DNA of 64,000 nt from Hyphomicrobiales bacterium (GTDB taxonomy: Bacteria; Pseudomonadota; Alphaproteobacteria; Rhizobiales; Beijerinckiaceae). Location: NCBI GenBank assembly GCA_947455025.1, contig CANGLU010000007.1, positions 1 through 64,000 on the forward strand. The letters are read 5' to 3'. Every line of letters begins with the position of its first letter. Positions within the stretch are counted from its first letter, which is position 1. A model generated the notes under the pieces. It was not told where the DNA came from, searched no databases, and worked only from the letters and a program-made list of their open reading frames with translations. A program made the translations under genes and the position numbers. Positions 38,416 through 47,847 of the stretch are shown one piece after another.

Positions 38416-39723
38416 TTAATGTAATTTCAGCTTTGGGCGTACAACTTGATTAACATGCCCGATCACGATCAGCAGCACGCCTTTAAACCATCCATGAATG
38501 CCAATAAGATGCATGCGGTAGAGTGAAATATAAGCAACGCGCGCAATATATCCTTCAATCGCCATACGGCCGCCGACGAGATTACCCATCAAGCTACCAA
38601 CCGTTGAAAATCGGCTCAGCGAGATCAGTGAGCCACGGTCTTGATAGACAAAATCCTCAAGCGGTTTCTTTTCGATTAAACCAACGAGATTCCGAAATAC
38701 GGTTTTCGACATTTGCGCCGCCGATTGCGCGCGCGGCGGAACGGGCCTGCCGGTTTCCGGCATAATGCAATTGCAACAATCGCCGATAGCAAAAACGTGA
38801 TCATCCACCGTGGTCTGTAAGGTTTGCCGCACCTTAATCTGATTGTTGGGTGTCATCTCCAAACCATCAAGCCCACCAATAATCGCCGGACCACGCACAC
38901 CTGCCGCCCACAAAATCAGATCGGCTTTCACGGTCTCACCGGAACGCGTAACAAGTTGACCTTCCTCCGCGCGGGTGACTTGCGTATTGGTCTGGACCTC
39001 CACACCGAGCGCTTCCAATTCGGACCTTGCTGATTCTGCTAATTTCTCTGGTAAGGCCGGTAAAATGCGCGGCCCTGCTTCAATAAGGGTCACACGCAAA
39101 CGGCTTTCATCGAACACTTCAAGACCATAATGGCGCAAGGCCGAGGCGGAATTATATAATTCCGCCGCCAGTTCCACTCCCGTTGCGCCGCCGCCCACAA
39201 TCGCAATATCAACGGTCGCGTTTGAAGTAGGATCAACGCTCAAGGTTCGCGACACACGCAGGCAATGGTTCAGCAATTTTGTGCGGAACCGATCGGCTTG
39301 CGTGCGGTCCTCAAGAAACAAACAATGTTCTTTAACGCCCGGTGTACCAAAATCATTCGAGACCGCGCCGAAGGCCAAGACAAGATAATCGTAACGAATA
39401 CGGTGTCGGGCAATGATTTCTTTGCCCGCCTCATCCGAAATCGGTGCGATAACCACGTGTCGATTGGCGCGATCTATCGTCTCTAAGCTGCCATAAAAAA
39501 AGCGATAGCCCCATCGGTGACCGTGGCTCCGATAGCCCACTTCGTCGAGATTGGCATCAAGGGATCCGGCGGCTACTTCATGCAATAAGGGCTTCCAAAT
39601 ATGCGTTTGGTTGCGCTCCACGAGAATAATATCATAGTGCTCGCGCCCAAATTTATCGCCGAGACGCCGGACCAATTCCAATCCACCGGCGCCACCACCG
39701 ATAACAACAATTTGGGTTTTCAT
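38416..39723 (-). CDS. ndh: Type II NADH:quinone oxidoreductase
   Basis: A 435-residue single-subunit, non-proton-pumping dehydrogenase. The FAD motif VVIGGGAGGLELV is at residues 5-17, the NADH motif AIVGGGATGVELAAELY is near residue 177, and the C-terminal membrane-binding part carries FSTVGSLMGN and hydrophobic helices. It oxidises NADH into the quinone pool, useful when the pool is poised by photosynthesis. It is convergent with the gene before it, with only a 9-base gap. Confidence 0.92.
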   Translation of the reverse strand: MKTQIVVIGGGAGGLELVRRLGDKFGREHYDIILVERNQTHIWKPLLHEVAAGSLDANLDEVGYRSHGHRWGYRFFYGSLETIDRANRHVVIAPISDEAGKEIIARHRIRYDYLVLAFGAVSNDFGTPGVKEHCLFLEDRTQADRFRTKLLNHCLRVSRTLSVDPTSNATVDIAIVGGGATGVELAAELYNSASALRHYGLEVFDESRLRVTLIEAGPRILPALPEKLAESARSELEALGVEVQTNTQVTRAEEGQLVTRSGETVKADLILWAAGVRGPAIIGGLDGLEMTPNNQIKVRQTLQTTVDDHVFAIGDCCNCIMPETGRPVPPRAQSAAQMSKTVFRNLVGLIEKKPLEDFVYQDRGSLISLSRFSTVGSLMGNLVGGRMAIEGYIARVAYISLYRMHLIGIHGWFKGVLLIVIGHVNQVVRPKLKLH

Positions 39724-39794
39724 GGCTTAATTGCCTCTCATCGATATTGCATTGGCGTATATTCAAAAAAGATCGAGTGTTCCTCGTTTGAGCA

Positions 39795-40955
39795 TCAGCT
39801 TGCCAAGGAAAGCACCTCATTGCCTTGTCGACTCATGATCACATCAAGCGCCTGAAGCAAGCGATCGACATTTTCTATCCTAGCACCTTCACCCATCAAA
39901 CCGACACGCCATATTTTTCCGGCAAGCGGACCAAGACCTGCCCCGATTTCAATATTAAAATCATTCAGCAAGGATGCCCTCAGCGGCGCATCCTGGATGG
40001 TTGCCGGAATTTTAATGGCGTTTAGTTGCGGCAATCGGTGCGGCTCGTCGACCAAAAGTTCAAGCCCACGCGCAGTTAGACCTTTCAAGAGATGCAGATG
40101 GGCCGCACGATGTCGCGCATAGGAAGCCTCAAGCCCTTCCAAATGCAGCCTCCGCAGGGATTCATGCAGCGCATAAAGGCTGTTGACCGGCGCGGTGTGG
40201 TGATAAGCGCGCGCTTTGTCGCCACCCCAATAGGCCATCACTTGAGTAATATCCAAAAACCACGAGAGAACCGGAGTCTTACGCTGTTTAACATGCTCGA
40301 CAGCGCGCGGACTAAACGAGACAGGCGATAGGCCGGGCGGGCAGCTCAGACATTTTTGGCTACCTGAATAGACCGCATCAATACCCCATTCATCGAGCTT
40401 GATCGGGATGCCGGCCAGCGATGTGACGGCGTCCATAATGGTTAAGGCTCCATGCTTGCGAGCGATTGCGGCGATGGCTTTCGCGTCCGACTGTACCCCG
40501 GTCGATGTTTCAGCGTGAACGAAGCCTACAAATTTGATGTCCTTGTGCTGTTGCAGGGCTTCCTCGATAGCCTGAGGATCCACCGGTGTGCCCCACACAA
40601 AATCAATCGGGATGACTTGCGCACCACCGCGCAGCGCCACTTCACACATGCGGGTGCCGAATACCCCGTTCCGCGCGATCAGAATTTTATCGCCGGGTTC
40701 AATTAAATTCAGCAGGCACGCATCCATTCCAAGACTACCGGGGCCTGCCACCGCGAATGTGGCTTCATTGGCCGTGCCAAAGGCCATTTGGAGCATGGTC
40801 TTGATTTCAGACATGAGGCCGATGAAAGACGGATCCAAATGTCCAATGGTCGGTCCGGCCATGGCCATAAGAACTTCAGAAGCAACCGGAGAGGGCCCCG
40901 GACCCAATAAAAGGCGCGAAGGCGGCAAAAAAGATTCACGATAAGTACGATTCAT
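39795..40955 (-). CDS. Serine/alanine-glyoxylate-type aminotransferase
   Basis: A 386-residue class V aminotransferase. Lys201 in the SGSQKCLSCPPG motif binds PLP, and the PGPSPVASEVL start and ARNGVFG segment match the serine-glyoxylate and alanine-glyoxylate transaminases (SgaA/AGXT). It converts glyoxylate and serine or alanine into glycine and hydroxypyruvate or pyruvate, in photorespiration or the serine cycle. No hydroxypyruvate reductase or glycerate kinase is adjacent, so the exact donor is uncertain. Confidence 0.88.
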   Translation of the reverse strand: MNRTYRESFLPPSRLLLGPGPSPVASEVLMAMAGPTIGHLDPSFIGLMSEIKTMLQMAFGTANEATFAVAGPGSLGMDACLLNLIEPGDKILIARNGVFGTRMCEVALRGGAQVIPIDFVWGTPVDPQAIEEALQQHKDIKFVGFVHAETSTGVQSDAKAIAAIARKHGALTIMDAVTSLAGIPIKLDEWGIDAVYSGSQKCLSCPPGLSPVSFSPRAVEHVKQRKTPVLSWFLDITQVMAYWGGDKARAYHHTAPVNSLYALHESLRRLHLEGLEASYARHRAAHLHLLKGLTARGLELLVDEPHRLPQLNAIKIPATIQDAPLRASLLNDFNIEIGAGLGPLAGKIWRVGLMGEGARIENVDRLLQALDVIMSRQGNEVLSLAS

Positions 40956-41311
40956 GGCGATTTCCCCGAATTATGATTTTTTAAAAGCAATTAAAGCCGG
41001 GTGGCTAAGTTGAACGCGGCCAAACCGGGAATGCAACGCTATTGCCCTTTAAACGGATGAAGCGCCGGATTGGATTACAGGGAGAGGCGGGAATTTAGGA
41101 AATTAGCGTCCAAATGATTGGTCGCATCCAAATGAAGACGCCTTCGGGCCCCGGCGCCAAGTCAATCGCTGATATTGCGATGCACCATTCGAGATGTCGG
41201 GTACACTATTTCTAACTCGATTAAATCGTAACCAACCTTCTATCATGCAGAGGTCATGCAATCGGATCTGACTCCGTTAGAATGGTAAGGGTAGAATCGT
41301 AAGTTTATTGT
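40956..41311. other. Intergenic region, 356 bp
   Basis: No convincing gene, RNA or terminator seen. It must hold the promoter of the aminotransferase gene. Positions about 41088-41137 resemble 42274-42320, in the same orientation, with AAATGATTGG and TGAAGACG in common. Confidence 0.6.
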
Positions 41312-42088
41312 CTACTTTTGAACGATTAAATATTGAGGGCTGTAGGTGCCGCCACTCAAAAGACCCATTATTTTAGCTTCTAAACCGCCTCTATCGAATT
41401 GTATCGATTTTGGAGTCCACTGTTCGATTTCTTTCGCATAGGTTTCGACAAAAGCGATGTCGGCTAATGCAAGAACGCCATTCGGTTTTAGGACACGCCA
41501 AATCTCTCGCAAAGCAGTGCTCCTATCGTGCTGCTCTTCCATATTATGAATAACCCAATGGGAGACGACGACATCGAAGGAAGCATCAGCAAATGGAATT
41601 TGCCGTGCATCACCGGTTTTGATTTCTACGCGATCTGCCAGGCCTGCCATCGTGGCATTCTCGATCGGGCCTTCTGGAGTATTGTCGGAATGATCTTCGC
41701 GCTTCCAAATATCAATGCCAAAGGCTTTGCCTGATGTTAGTCTTTTAGCAGCGCCAATCAGCAATAATCCCCTACCGCAGCCAACATCCAAAACGTTCTC
41801 ATCCCCCTTCCATTGACGGACCTGATCAATTCGATTCATCAGGATTTCACAGGTGCGAAGTTTTCCAACGCGGCTAGACCAAACCATGTAAGAACCCATT
41901 CCGAGCCCATAGGCGATAGCGATCGAGGCGATGATCTCCAATCCTAAGAGAAGGGGACCGTCTGAAAAGACGGACGATAGGATAGCCACAAGAATTCCAG
42001 CTACACCGATACTGAACATGCCATAGCAAATCGCCGGCGCATCGAGACCATAATTGATTTTATCTCTTATCATTGGCAGGCCTATCAT
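41312..42088 (-). CDS. Membrane-anchored class I methyltransferase
   Basis: A 258-residue protein. Residues 14-36 and 45-68 form two membrane helices; the rest is a SAM methyltransferase with LDVGCGRGLLLIGAAKRL (about residues 100-117), GDARQIPFADASFDVVVSHWV and NGVLALADIAF, a UbiE/small-molecule-type pattern. The acceptor is unknown. Its promoter side is the 743-bp gene-free region; the codon use and sparse surroundings differ from the dense clusters on either side. Confidence 0.85.
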   Translation of the reverse strand: MIGLPMIRDKINYGLDAPAICYGMFSIGVAGILVAILSSVFSDGPLLLGLEIIASIAIAYGLGMGSYMVWSSRVGKLRTCEILMNRIDQVRQWKGDENVLDVGCGRGLLLIGAAKRLTSGKAFGIDIWKREDHSDNTPEGPIENATMAGLADRVEIKTGDARQIPFADASFDVVVSHWVIHNMEEQHDRSTALREIWRVLKPNGVLALADIAFVETYAKEIEQWTPKSIQFDRGGLEAKIMGLLSGGTYSPQYLIVQK

Positions 42089-42831
42089 CGGAGCGGCTTT
42101 AGATTAAAGTACGATGATCGACCCACGCTGGATGTTAATCGCGTATTCGTGCAGCGCTGAACACTCAATCTGTTTGTTATTCTACTTTTCAACCGGCCAC
42201 CCAGCATGGGCCACCGAACGAAAGGAAATTCATATCCGAGGACAAGTGGGAATGCGCGCTGCGCTTTCGCAAACCAATTAGGAACTTAATGCGAAATGAT
42301 TGGCGCGCCAGACAAGATGAAGACGATAGCATTTATACCATTGAAATTCCAGTATAATCTAAAATCGTCATAAAAGCTCGATTGATTTCGCTAGTCAATT
42401 GCCTTTCAATAGCTGAGCCTGTCGATCGTGCCGCGTCGGTTTCAATGTTCATATTTTAATTGGGGATCCCAGCAGGTTATGCCCTTTGTTCGCCATGTGA
42501 CAACCCATTAAAGCTGAGTTCTAATGTTGTATGAATAGGAGGCAGTTGCAAATTTTTTTTAATTTAGATGGTAGCGGTGGACGGCTACGGTCTATACAGC
42601 TGATTTTGGATTGAGTTGTCCAAAATATAATATCTTCTTATTAAGTCATTGTGATTCAGATATTTTTTGAATTTTTTTATAGAAGTAACCTTTTATACCC
42701 GTGGTCTTGGGCGGCGAGTCAAAAGAGTTATGACCGTATTATGGTAATTTATACTACTCGTTTGTAACGTGTTGCTACAGCCAAAAACATTGCAAATTTA
42801 TGGGCTATTTCAAAAGCCGTGTCGAATTGGA
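42089..42831. other. Intergenic region, 743 bp, AT-rich
   Basis: I find no reading frame worth calling and no recognised RNA. It is clearly more AT-rich than the neighbouring genes, especially 42540-42700. It contains the second copy of a diverged ~50-bp direct repeat (about 42274-42320; first copy 41088-41137). It may be an old insertion or deletion site. Confidence 0.6.
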
Positions 42832-44511
42832 TTATTTATGTTCCGCCTTGATCAGATCCGCAGCCTTTTCAGCCAGGCAATAAGTCGCTGCCACGGTATT
42901 TGCCGAAACGATTGCAGGCATCACCGACGCATCTACGACGCGCAAAGCCTTGATGCCATGGACGCGTAAATTCGTGGGATCAACAACCGCCATCATGCCG
43001 TGCCCCATGCTGCATGTCCCAACCGGATGAAATAATGTGCCTACAGTCTGACGAATAAAGGCTTCAATTGCACCGTCGCTTTGAATGTCAGGCCCCGGGC
43101 TGACCTCGCGATCAAGATGTGGCTTAAAAGCCGGCTGCGATACGATATGGCGAATAATTTTAAATCCCTCGCGCAGAGTATGCATCGTGCTCTTGTCACG
43201 AAAAAAATTAAAGATGATCGATGGCTTTTCATGAGGGTCTGCGCTTTTGAGACTAATATTGCCGATACTGTTTGGCCTCAATTCCGTTACATGAAGGAGA
43301 AAGCCGTGACCTGTGAAGCCGGCCGCATTCTGGGTGTTTGCAACGCCCGCGCAGAAAAATAGCTGCGCGTCGGGCCTGTCTGTATCGGGGCGCGTCGAAA
43401 TAAAACCGCCCGCCTCTGCTGTTGTTGACGCGAATAAGCCACGTCGGCGCAAAAACCAGTCAAGCACATGTACGATATTTCGTGGGAATGCCTTCCAGGA
43501 AATGCCATAGGGCCCCGTCGTTTTGGCTTTATATTCCAGCGTGATGTCGAGATGATCTTGGAGATTTTTGCCAACACCTGGCAAATGATTCACAACAGGG
43601 ATATCATAAGCCTCTAATTCTTTACGATCCCCGATACCCGAGAGCATTAAAAGATGTGGTGATACAAAAGAACCTGCGGATAAAATAACCTCTTTAGCCG
43701 AAATCGTTTCTTTGCGGCCCTCGCTCTCAACTTCAACACCTGTAGCGCGTCGCCCTTCTAATAATACGCGAAGCGCTTTGCAGTTGGATAGAATTACTAA
43801 ATTAGGCCGATGTCTTACCGGATCAATATAAGCCGCTTCCGCGGAATGCCGTTCACCTTTACGGTGTGTGAAGGTATAATAGCCTATGCCATTTTGGCGT
43901 TCGCCGTTAAAATCTGCGTTAAATTCAAAGCCGGCTTGCTGCGCTGCTTCTAAATACACGTTGGTCATTGTGTTGACGCTGCGCGGCGGAGCGAGATTCA
44001 ATGGCCCGTCTGTACCGTGATAGGCGGGATCGATAAATTCGCCAAGCGCTCTGCTTTTGACTTTGATTTGTTTCGCAGTCTTGGCGTCTGCCAACAATTC
44101 AAACCGCTCGACCTTTTTGAAGTAAGGGAGGAGGTCATCATAGCCCCACCCCTGATTGCCAAGATCACGCCAATGATCAAAATCCTCGCGCTGTCCGCGT
44201 ATAAAAATTTGTCCATTTACGTTGGTAGAGCCGCCAGTGCCTTTGCCACGCGGCAGTTCAATTTTACGCCCTTGGAGGCCGGGCTCTGGTTCCGACTGGA
44301 ACCATGACATGAATTTTGCGCCGCCAAAAAAGGCTAGTGCAGGTGCCATGAAGGTCACCATTGCCAATGGCATTTTGACAATCGTCTTCCGTGAATTTTG
44401 ATCAGGGCCTGCCTCAATCAACGCAACCCTAACGGCTGGGTCTTCGGTCAGACGGTTAGCCAAAACACAACCGGCCGCTCCTGCACCTACGATGATATAA
44501 TCATACTGCAT
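42832..44511 (-). CDS. GMC-family FAD oxidoreductase (choline-dehydrogenase-like)
   Basis: A 559-residue flavoenzyme. The ADP-binding motif DYIIVGAGAAGCVLANRL starts at residue 4; the PRGKGTGGSTNVNG and SGIGDRKELE segments are the two GMC signatures; the active-site His lies in FHPVGTCSMG and the C-terminal FAD segment is VVDASVMPAIVSANT. It oxidises an alcohol and passes electrons to a quinone or cytochrome. The substrate cannot be told; choline and small polyols are both possible. It is monocistronic and divergent from the SnoaL-like gene. Confidence 0.9.
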   Translation of the reverse strand: MQYDYIIVGAGAAGCVLANRLTEDPAVRVALIEAGPDQNSRKTIVKMPLAMVTFMAPALAFFGGAKFMSWFQSEPEPGLQGRKIELPRGKGTGGSTNVNGQIFIRGQREDFDHWRDLGNQGWGYDDLLPYFKKVERFELLADAKTAKQIKVKSRALGEFIDPAYHGTDGPLNLAPPRSVNTMTNVYLEAAQQAGFEFNADFNGERQNGIGYYTFTHRKGERHSAEAAYIDPVRHRPNLVILSNCKALRVLLEGRRATGVEVESEGRKETISAKEVILSAGSFVSPHLLMLSGIGDRKELEAYDIPVVNHLPGVGKNLQDHLDITLEYKAKTTGPYGISWKAFPRNIVHVLDWFLRRRGLFASTTAEAGGFISTRPDTDRPDAQLFFCAGVANTQNAAGFTGHGFLLHVTELRPNSIGNISLKSADPHEKPSIIFNFFRDKSTMHTLREGFKIIRHIVSQPAFKPHLDREVSPGPDIQSDGAIEAFIRQTVGTLFHPVGTCSMGHGMMAVVDPTNLRVHGIKALRVVDASVMPAIVSANTVAATYCLAEKAADLIKAEHK

Positions 44512-44627
44512 GTTCTGACGCCTCCCTATAAAAGGGTTAGCACGACACCATGATTGCGCAAGTAATATGCTTGATGCCCAGTTTTTAGGCCTTCATACTG
44601 ATAGGTCAAAAGGCTTCGGAGATGACA

Positions 44628-45029
44628 ATGAACACGGACGAACTTCGAAATTTATACCATGCCTATATTGATTGCCTCAATTCGACAAATCTCGATCAGC
44701 TCGGGGAGTTCGTTGACGCGGATGTCGATTATAACGGAACGCGTGTTTCACTCGCGGGATATCAAGACATGCTCAAGCGCGATTTCGAGGCCATTCCCGA
44801 TCTATATTTCAATATTACGCTCTTATGTTCCGACCCACCGATGATTGCGAGCCGTCTTGATTTTAATTGTACACCTTCAAGCACTCTCTTTGGCATCGCT
44901 GTAAATGGAACGCGGGTGCAGTTTTCTGAGAATGTATTTTACGAATTCCAATCGCGTCGAATTCGTCGCGTTTGGTCGGTGATTGACGAGGCAGCTATAG
45001 CGCGTCAGGTCAAAGAAGCTCGCTTATAA
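44628..45029 (+). CDS. SnoaL-like / ester cyclase-type protein
   Basis: A 133-residue protein of the NTF2-like superfamily: MNTDELRNLYHAYIDCLN, then DVDYNGTRVSLAGYQDMLKRD and VFYEFQSRRIRRVWSVIDE, as in SnoaL-like polyketide cyclase/ester cyclase proteins. The ATG at 44628 has GGAG seven bases upstream; an ATG two codons earlier is too close to that site. It is divergent from a GMC oxidoreductase and convergent with a mannitol-dehydrogenase-type gene. No specific function is assigned. Confidence 0.8.
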   Translation: MNTDELRNLYHAYIDCLNSTNLDQLGEFVDADVDYNGTRVSLAGYQDMLKRDFEAIPDLYFNITLLCSDPPMIASRLDFNCTPSSTLFGIAVNGTRVQFSENVFYEFQSRRIRRVWSVIDEAAIARQVKEARL

Positions 45030-45042
45030 ATCCGTAGTCCGG

Positions 45043-46518
45043 TCAGACTAGGGTATCCAGATAGGTCTTGACCGTCTTCTCGGCACCATCCTTCCAGAGA
45101 GCATTCAGATAATAGGAAAAGCGCTTCTGCATTTCCGGATGCTTGCCAACATCACCATAGATATCAGCCATTTCAAGCCAGACTTGCGGGTTCTCTTTCG
45201 CCAATCTGGCGCGGGCCTGCAACGCAACCCAATTCGGATCATTCGGCTCAATCACCGCGCCGCTATCCGTAGTGCCGAAGCAGTAACGGCACCAAAGCGC
45301 CGATTCAAGCGCTAGACCATCAATCGACTGATTGTCTTTCAAACGATCCGCAATCGGCGGTACAATGAATTTGGGTTGCCTATTTGATCCATCAAGACAA
45401 AGACGTCTGATTGTGTCACCTACTTTCGGATTGGAAAAACGGCGATCAATCAATTTTTGATAATCGACCAAATTTGTTCCAGGTACCGGATGGACGGTGG
45501 GGCGGATTTCTTCATCGGTTACCTTTTTAAGATAGGCTTTGATAAGCGGATTAAGCATTGCATCATGTACGAAATAGATATCCAGCAGGCCGCCAATATA
45601 GGCGATCACAGCATGCCCACCGTTCAAAATACGGATCTTCATATATTCCCAAGGCGTGACGTCTTTTACAAATTCCGCACCGACCTTCTCCCATTCGGGA
45701 CGGCCTAAAGGAAATTGATCTTCGACTACCCATTGCTTGAATTCTTCGCAGAACACAGGCCACTGGTCCTCAACCCCAAACTTTTCTGCACATAATGCTC
45801 GCTCGCGGTCCCCTGTCGCGGGCGTGATACGATCGACCATCGCATTCGGAAAAGCGACATTGTTCTCAATCCACGCTGCGAGCGCCGGATCAGACAATTG
45901 CGCCAAGCCTACAACTGCATGACGCGTAACAGAGCCATTATGTGGAACATTGTCACAGGACATTACCGTGAATGGCGGTATATTTTTTTCTTTGCGCGAC
46001 TTCAGACCAGCAACAATAAAACCGAAAACCGTTGCCGGATCATTGGGATGAGCGCCGTCCTGTGCGATCGCAGGATGCGTCGGATCAAATTTTTGCGTCG
46101 CAGGGTCGATAAAATACCCGCCTTCGGTAATCGTCATAGAGACAATACGGATCGCAGGGTTAACAAGCCATGCGAGTAGTAAAGCCTTATCCGACGGCGG
46201 TATAAAATCAATCATCGACCCTGTGATATGGGCAGAGGAAACTTCGTTATCCTGCTCGACCACCGTCGTAAGAAAATCCTGTGCAACAAGCTTTTGCCGC
46301 ATCGATTCATCAAAGGCCATCACGCCTGCGCCAATAATCGCCCAATCATGATTAAGCCCTTTGTTGAATAGATCATCAAGATAGACAGCTAGATGGGCGC
46401 GATGAAAATTGCCGACGCCGAAATGTAAAATGCCCGGGCTCAATTGAGCACGACTATAGGTGGGGACGTCAATTTTCTTTGCAATTTCAGGCAAATTGGC
46501 AAGAGTGAGTTTGGTCAT
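45043..46518 (-). CDS. Mannitol dehydrogenase family protein
   Basis: A 491-residue NAD-dependent polyol dehydrogenase of the long-chain mannitol/fructuronate group. The N-terminal HFGVGNFHRAHLAVYLDDLF segment and the catalytic lysine motif KIRILNGGHAVIAYIG (about residues 290-305) are present. It oxidises a polyol such as mannitol, arabitol or sorbitol to the ketose. It lies upstream in transcription order after the rpiB-like gene, 196 bases away on the same strand, and may belong to the same polyol pathway. Confidence 0.9.
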   Translation of the reverse strand: MTKLTLANLPEIAKKIDVPTYSRAQLSPGILHFGVGNFHRAHLAVYLDDLFNKGLNHDWAIIGAGVMAFDESMRQKLVAQDFLTTVVEQDNEVSSAHITGSMIDFIPPSDKALLLAWLVNPAIRIVSMTITEGGYFIDPATQKFDPTHPAIAQDGAHPNDPATVFGFIVAGLKSRKEKNIPPFTVMSCDNVPHNGSVTRHAVVGLAQLSDPALAAWIENNVAFPNAMVDRITPATGDRERALCAEKFGVEDQWPVFCEEFKQWVVEDQFPLGRPEWEKVGAEFVKDVTPWEYMKIRILNGGHAVIAYIGGLLDIYFVHDAMLNPLIKAYLKKVTDEEIRPTVHPVPGTNLVDYQKLIDRRFSNPKVGDTIRRLCLDGSNRQPKFIVPPIADRLKDNQSIDGLALESALWCRYCFGTTDSGAVIEPNDPNWVALQARARLAKENPQVWLEMADIYGDVGKHPEMQKRFSYYLNALWKDGAEKTVKTYLDTLV

Positions 46519-46714
46519 TGAAACATTCCTCTAAACTAAATGAGGGAAACGGCACGAGAGGCCAGCGCCATAACGGGGGCATTCGTGTTGCCCGACGGAA
46601 TAAAGGGCATAGCTGAGGCATATTGAGTAAGTTTTGCGTCGATGAGGGTTGAAAGCAAACTGGATTTTGAAAGTATCGGCAGACAATGACAGCCCTTGTA
46701 TGACCGCTTGAACG

Positions 46715-47167
46715 TCACGTCTTGTATTTGATATCGATCGCATTGATCGCTTGAACATTATCGGCGGAGCGGCCCTTTTCATCGAAACTCTGCGCGAGAA
46801 ACGCCTCGGCAATGGTTTTGGCAACTTCCGTGCCAATAACGCGCGCGCCCATCGTGATGATCTGGGCATTATTGGATAGCGCAGCACGCTCTGCCGAATA
46901 GGTATCATGCGTCAGTGCAGCGCGAATGCCTGGTACCTTATTGGCCGCAATGCAAACGCCGATGCCGGTGCCACACACCAGAATAGCCCGATCATATGTG
47001 CCTTTGATTACACCTGATGCAACCCGATCAGCGAGATTGGCATAAAACGCATCGGCACCCTGCTCGGTGCGGGAAAGCTCGGACACTTCGAAACGGTCTT
47101 TGAGATATTCCGCAAGCGTGTGCGCCAGACCTTCTCCGGCGCTATCTCCTGCAATGGCTAATTTCAT
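46715..47167 (-). CDS. RpiB-family sugar-phosphate isomerase (erythrulose/ribose type)
   Basis: A 150-residue LacAB/RpiB isomerase. AGGAG lies six bases before the ATG at 47167. The catalytic Cys motif [23 protein letters not shown] and the [21 protein letters not shown] segment are conserved. The first motif reads GDSAG instead of the DHAG usual in ribose-5-phosphate isomerase B. In rhizobial erythritol loci a divergent RpiB-type isomerase (EryI) follows tpiB/eryH; the remnant just upstream here looks like that gene, so an erythrulose-phosphate isomerase is more likely than a housekeeping RpiB. Confidence 0.82.
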   Translation of the reverse strand: MKLAIAGDSAGEGLAHTLAEYLKDRFEVSELSRTEQGADAFYANLADRVASGVIKGTYDRAILVCGTGIGVCIAANKVPGIRAALTHDTYSAERAALSNNAQIITMGARVIGTEVAKTIAEAFLAQSFDEKGRSADNVQAINAIDIKYKT

Positions 47168-47180
47168 TTTCATCTCCTGA

Positions 47181-47284
47181 TTAAACTGCGGCGCATTTCG
47201 CCAAGATATCGATATAGCCGTCCACATCCCACGCTGAACGACCAATGAAGATAAAATCAATATGAGCACATAACACAAGCTCCT
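47181..47284 (-). pseudogene. 3' end of a tpiB/eryH-like triosephosphate-isomerase-family gene
   Basis: Translating this strand up to the TAA at 47181-47183 gives about 34 codons ending [25 protein letters not shown]...FIGRSAW is the C-terminal part of erythritol-pathway TpiB/EryH (L-erythrulose 1-phosphate isomerase), a triosephosphate-isomerase homologue. The frame is cut exactly where the presumed end of an IS3-type element begins (TGTCCAGCCCCC at 47285). The stop lies 13 bases before the rpiB-like start, so the two genes formed an operon. Confidence 0.7.
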
Positions 47285-47847
47285 TGTCCAGCCCCCTTTT
47301 TTATGTACCAGTGATTTATGTATTTACTAATATGGTTTCAGGTACGGGCGGCCGCATGCCGAGGGCATAATGCGGTCGGATGAGGTTGTATTGTTTGAGC
47401 CACTGGTTGATGACGGTTTGGGCATGCCAGGTTGTTGCAAACCACTCGGCGTTGAGTACTTCACGACGCAGAGTTCCATTAAAGCGCTCTTTGTATCCGT
47501 TCTCCCGGGGTTAGCCGGGATAAATATTGATCGGCTTGATGCCGACCTTGGTCAACCAGTCCTTGAAGGGTTCGGATGTAACTGAGGTCCGTTATCGGAA
47601 CGCAGATATTAGGGCTTTCCCCGTTTGAGAAGCAGAGGGTAAAGCGCTTCGAGAAAGTTCGAAGAGCCCATTTTGCTGGTAATCGTCACGGCAAGGGCTT
47701 CGCGTGTGTAATCATCAAGAACGGTCAGCATTTTGTAAGGTCGGTCATTGCTGAGCTTGTCATGGACAAAATCGATCGACTAGACATGGTTCGGGAAGTG
47801 GGGTCTAAGCCGAGGGTAAAGGCAAAATCATCGGACCGCATCCGGTA
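47285..47847 (-). pseudogene. Degenerate IS3-family transposase (orfB part)
   Basis: Read on the minus strand, the sequence gives IDFVHDKLSNDRPYKMLTVLDDYTREA, SDNGPQ and, after a frameshift, ENGYKERFNGTLRREVLN and PHYALGMRPP, the DDE integrase core of IS3-family elements. It has nonsense codons (before SIDFV, in KP-stop-YLR and in YPG-stop-PREN) and a frameshift after SDNGPQ, so it is dead. TGTCCAGCCCCC at 47285-47296 looks like one terminal repeat; the other end and the N-terminal part are missing. The right border is approximate. Confidence 0.85.

Noticed and set aside
42540-42831. Possible small RNA in the AT-rich gap
   Set aside because: No clear stem-loop plus T-run and no promoter seen.
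46531-46714. Short reading frames between the mannitol-dehydrogenase and rpiB-like genes
   Set aside because: Low-complexity, no ribosome binding site and no family resemblance; likely chance frames.
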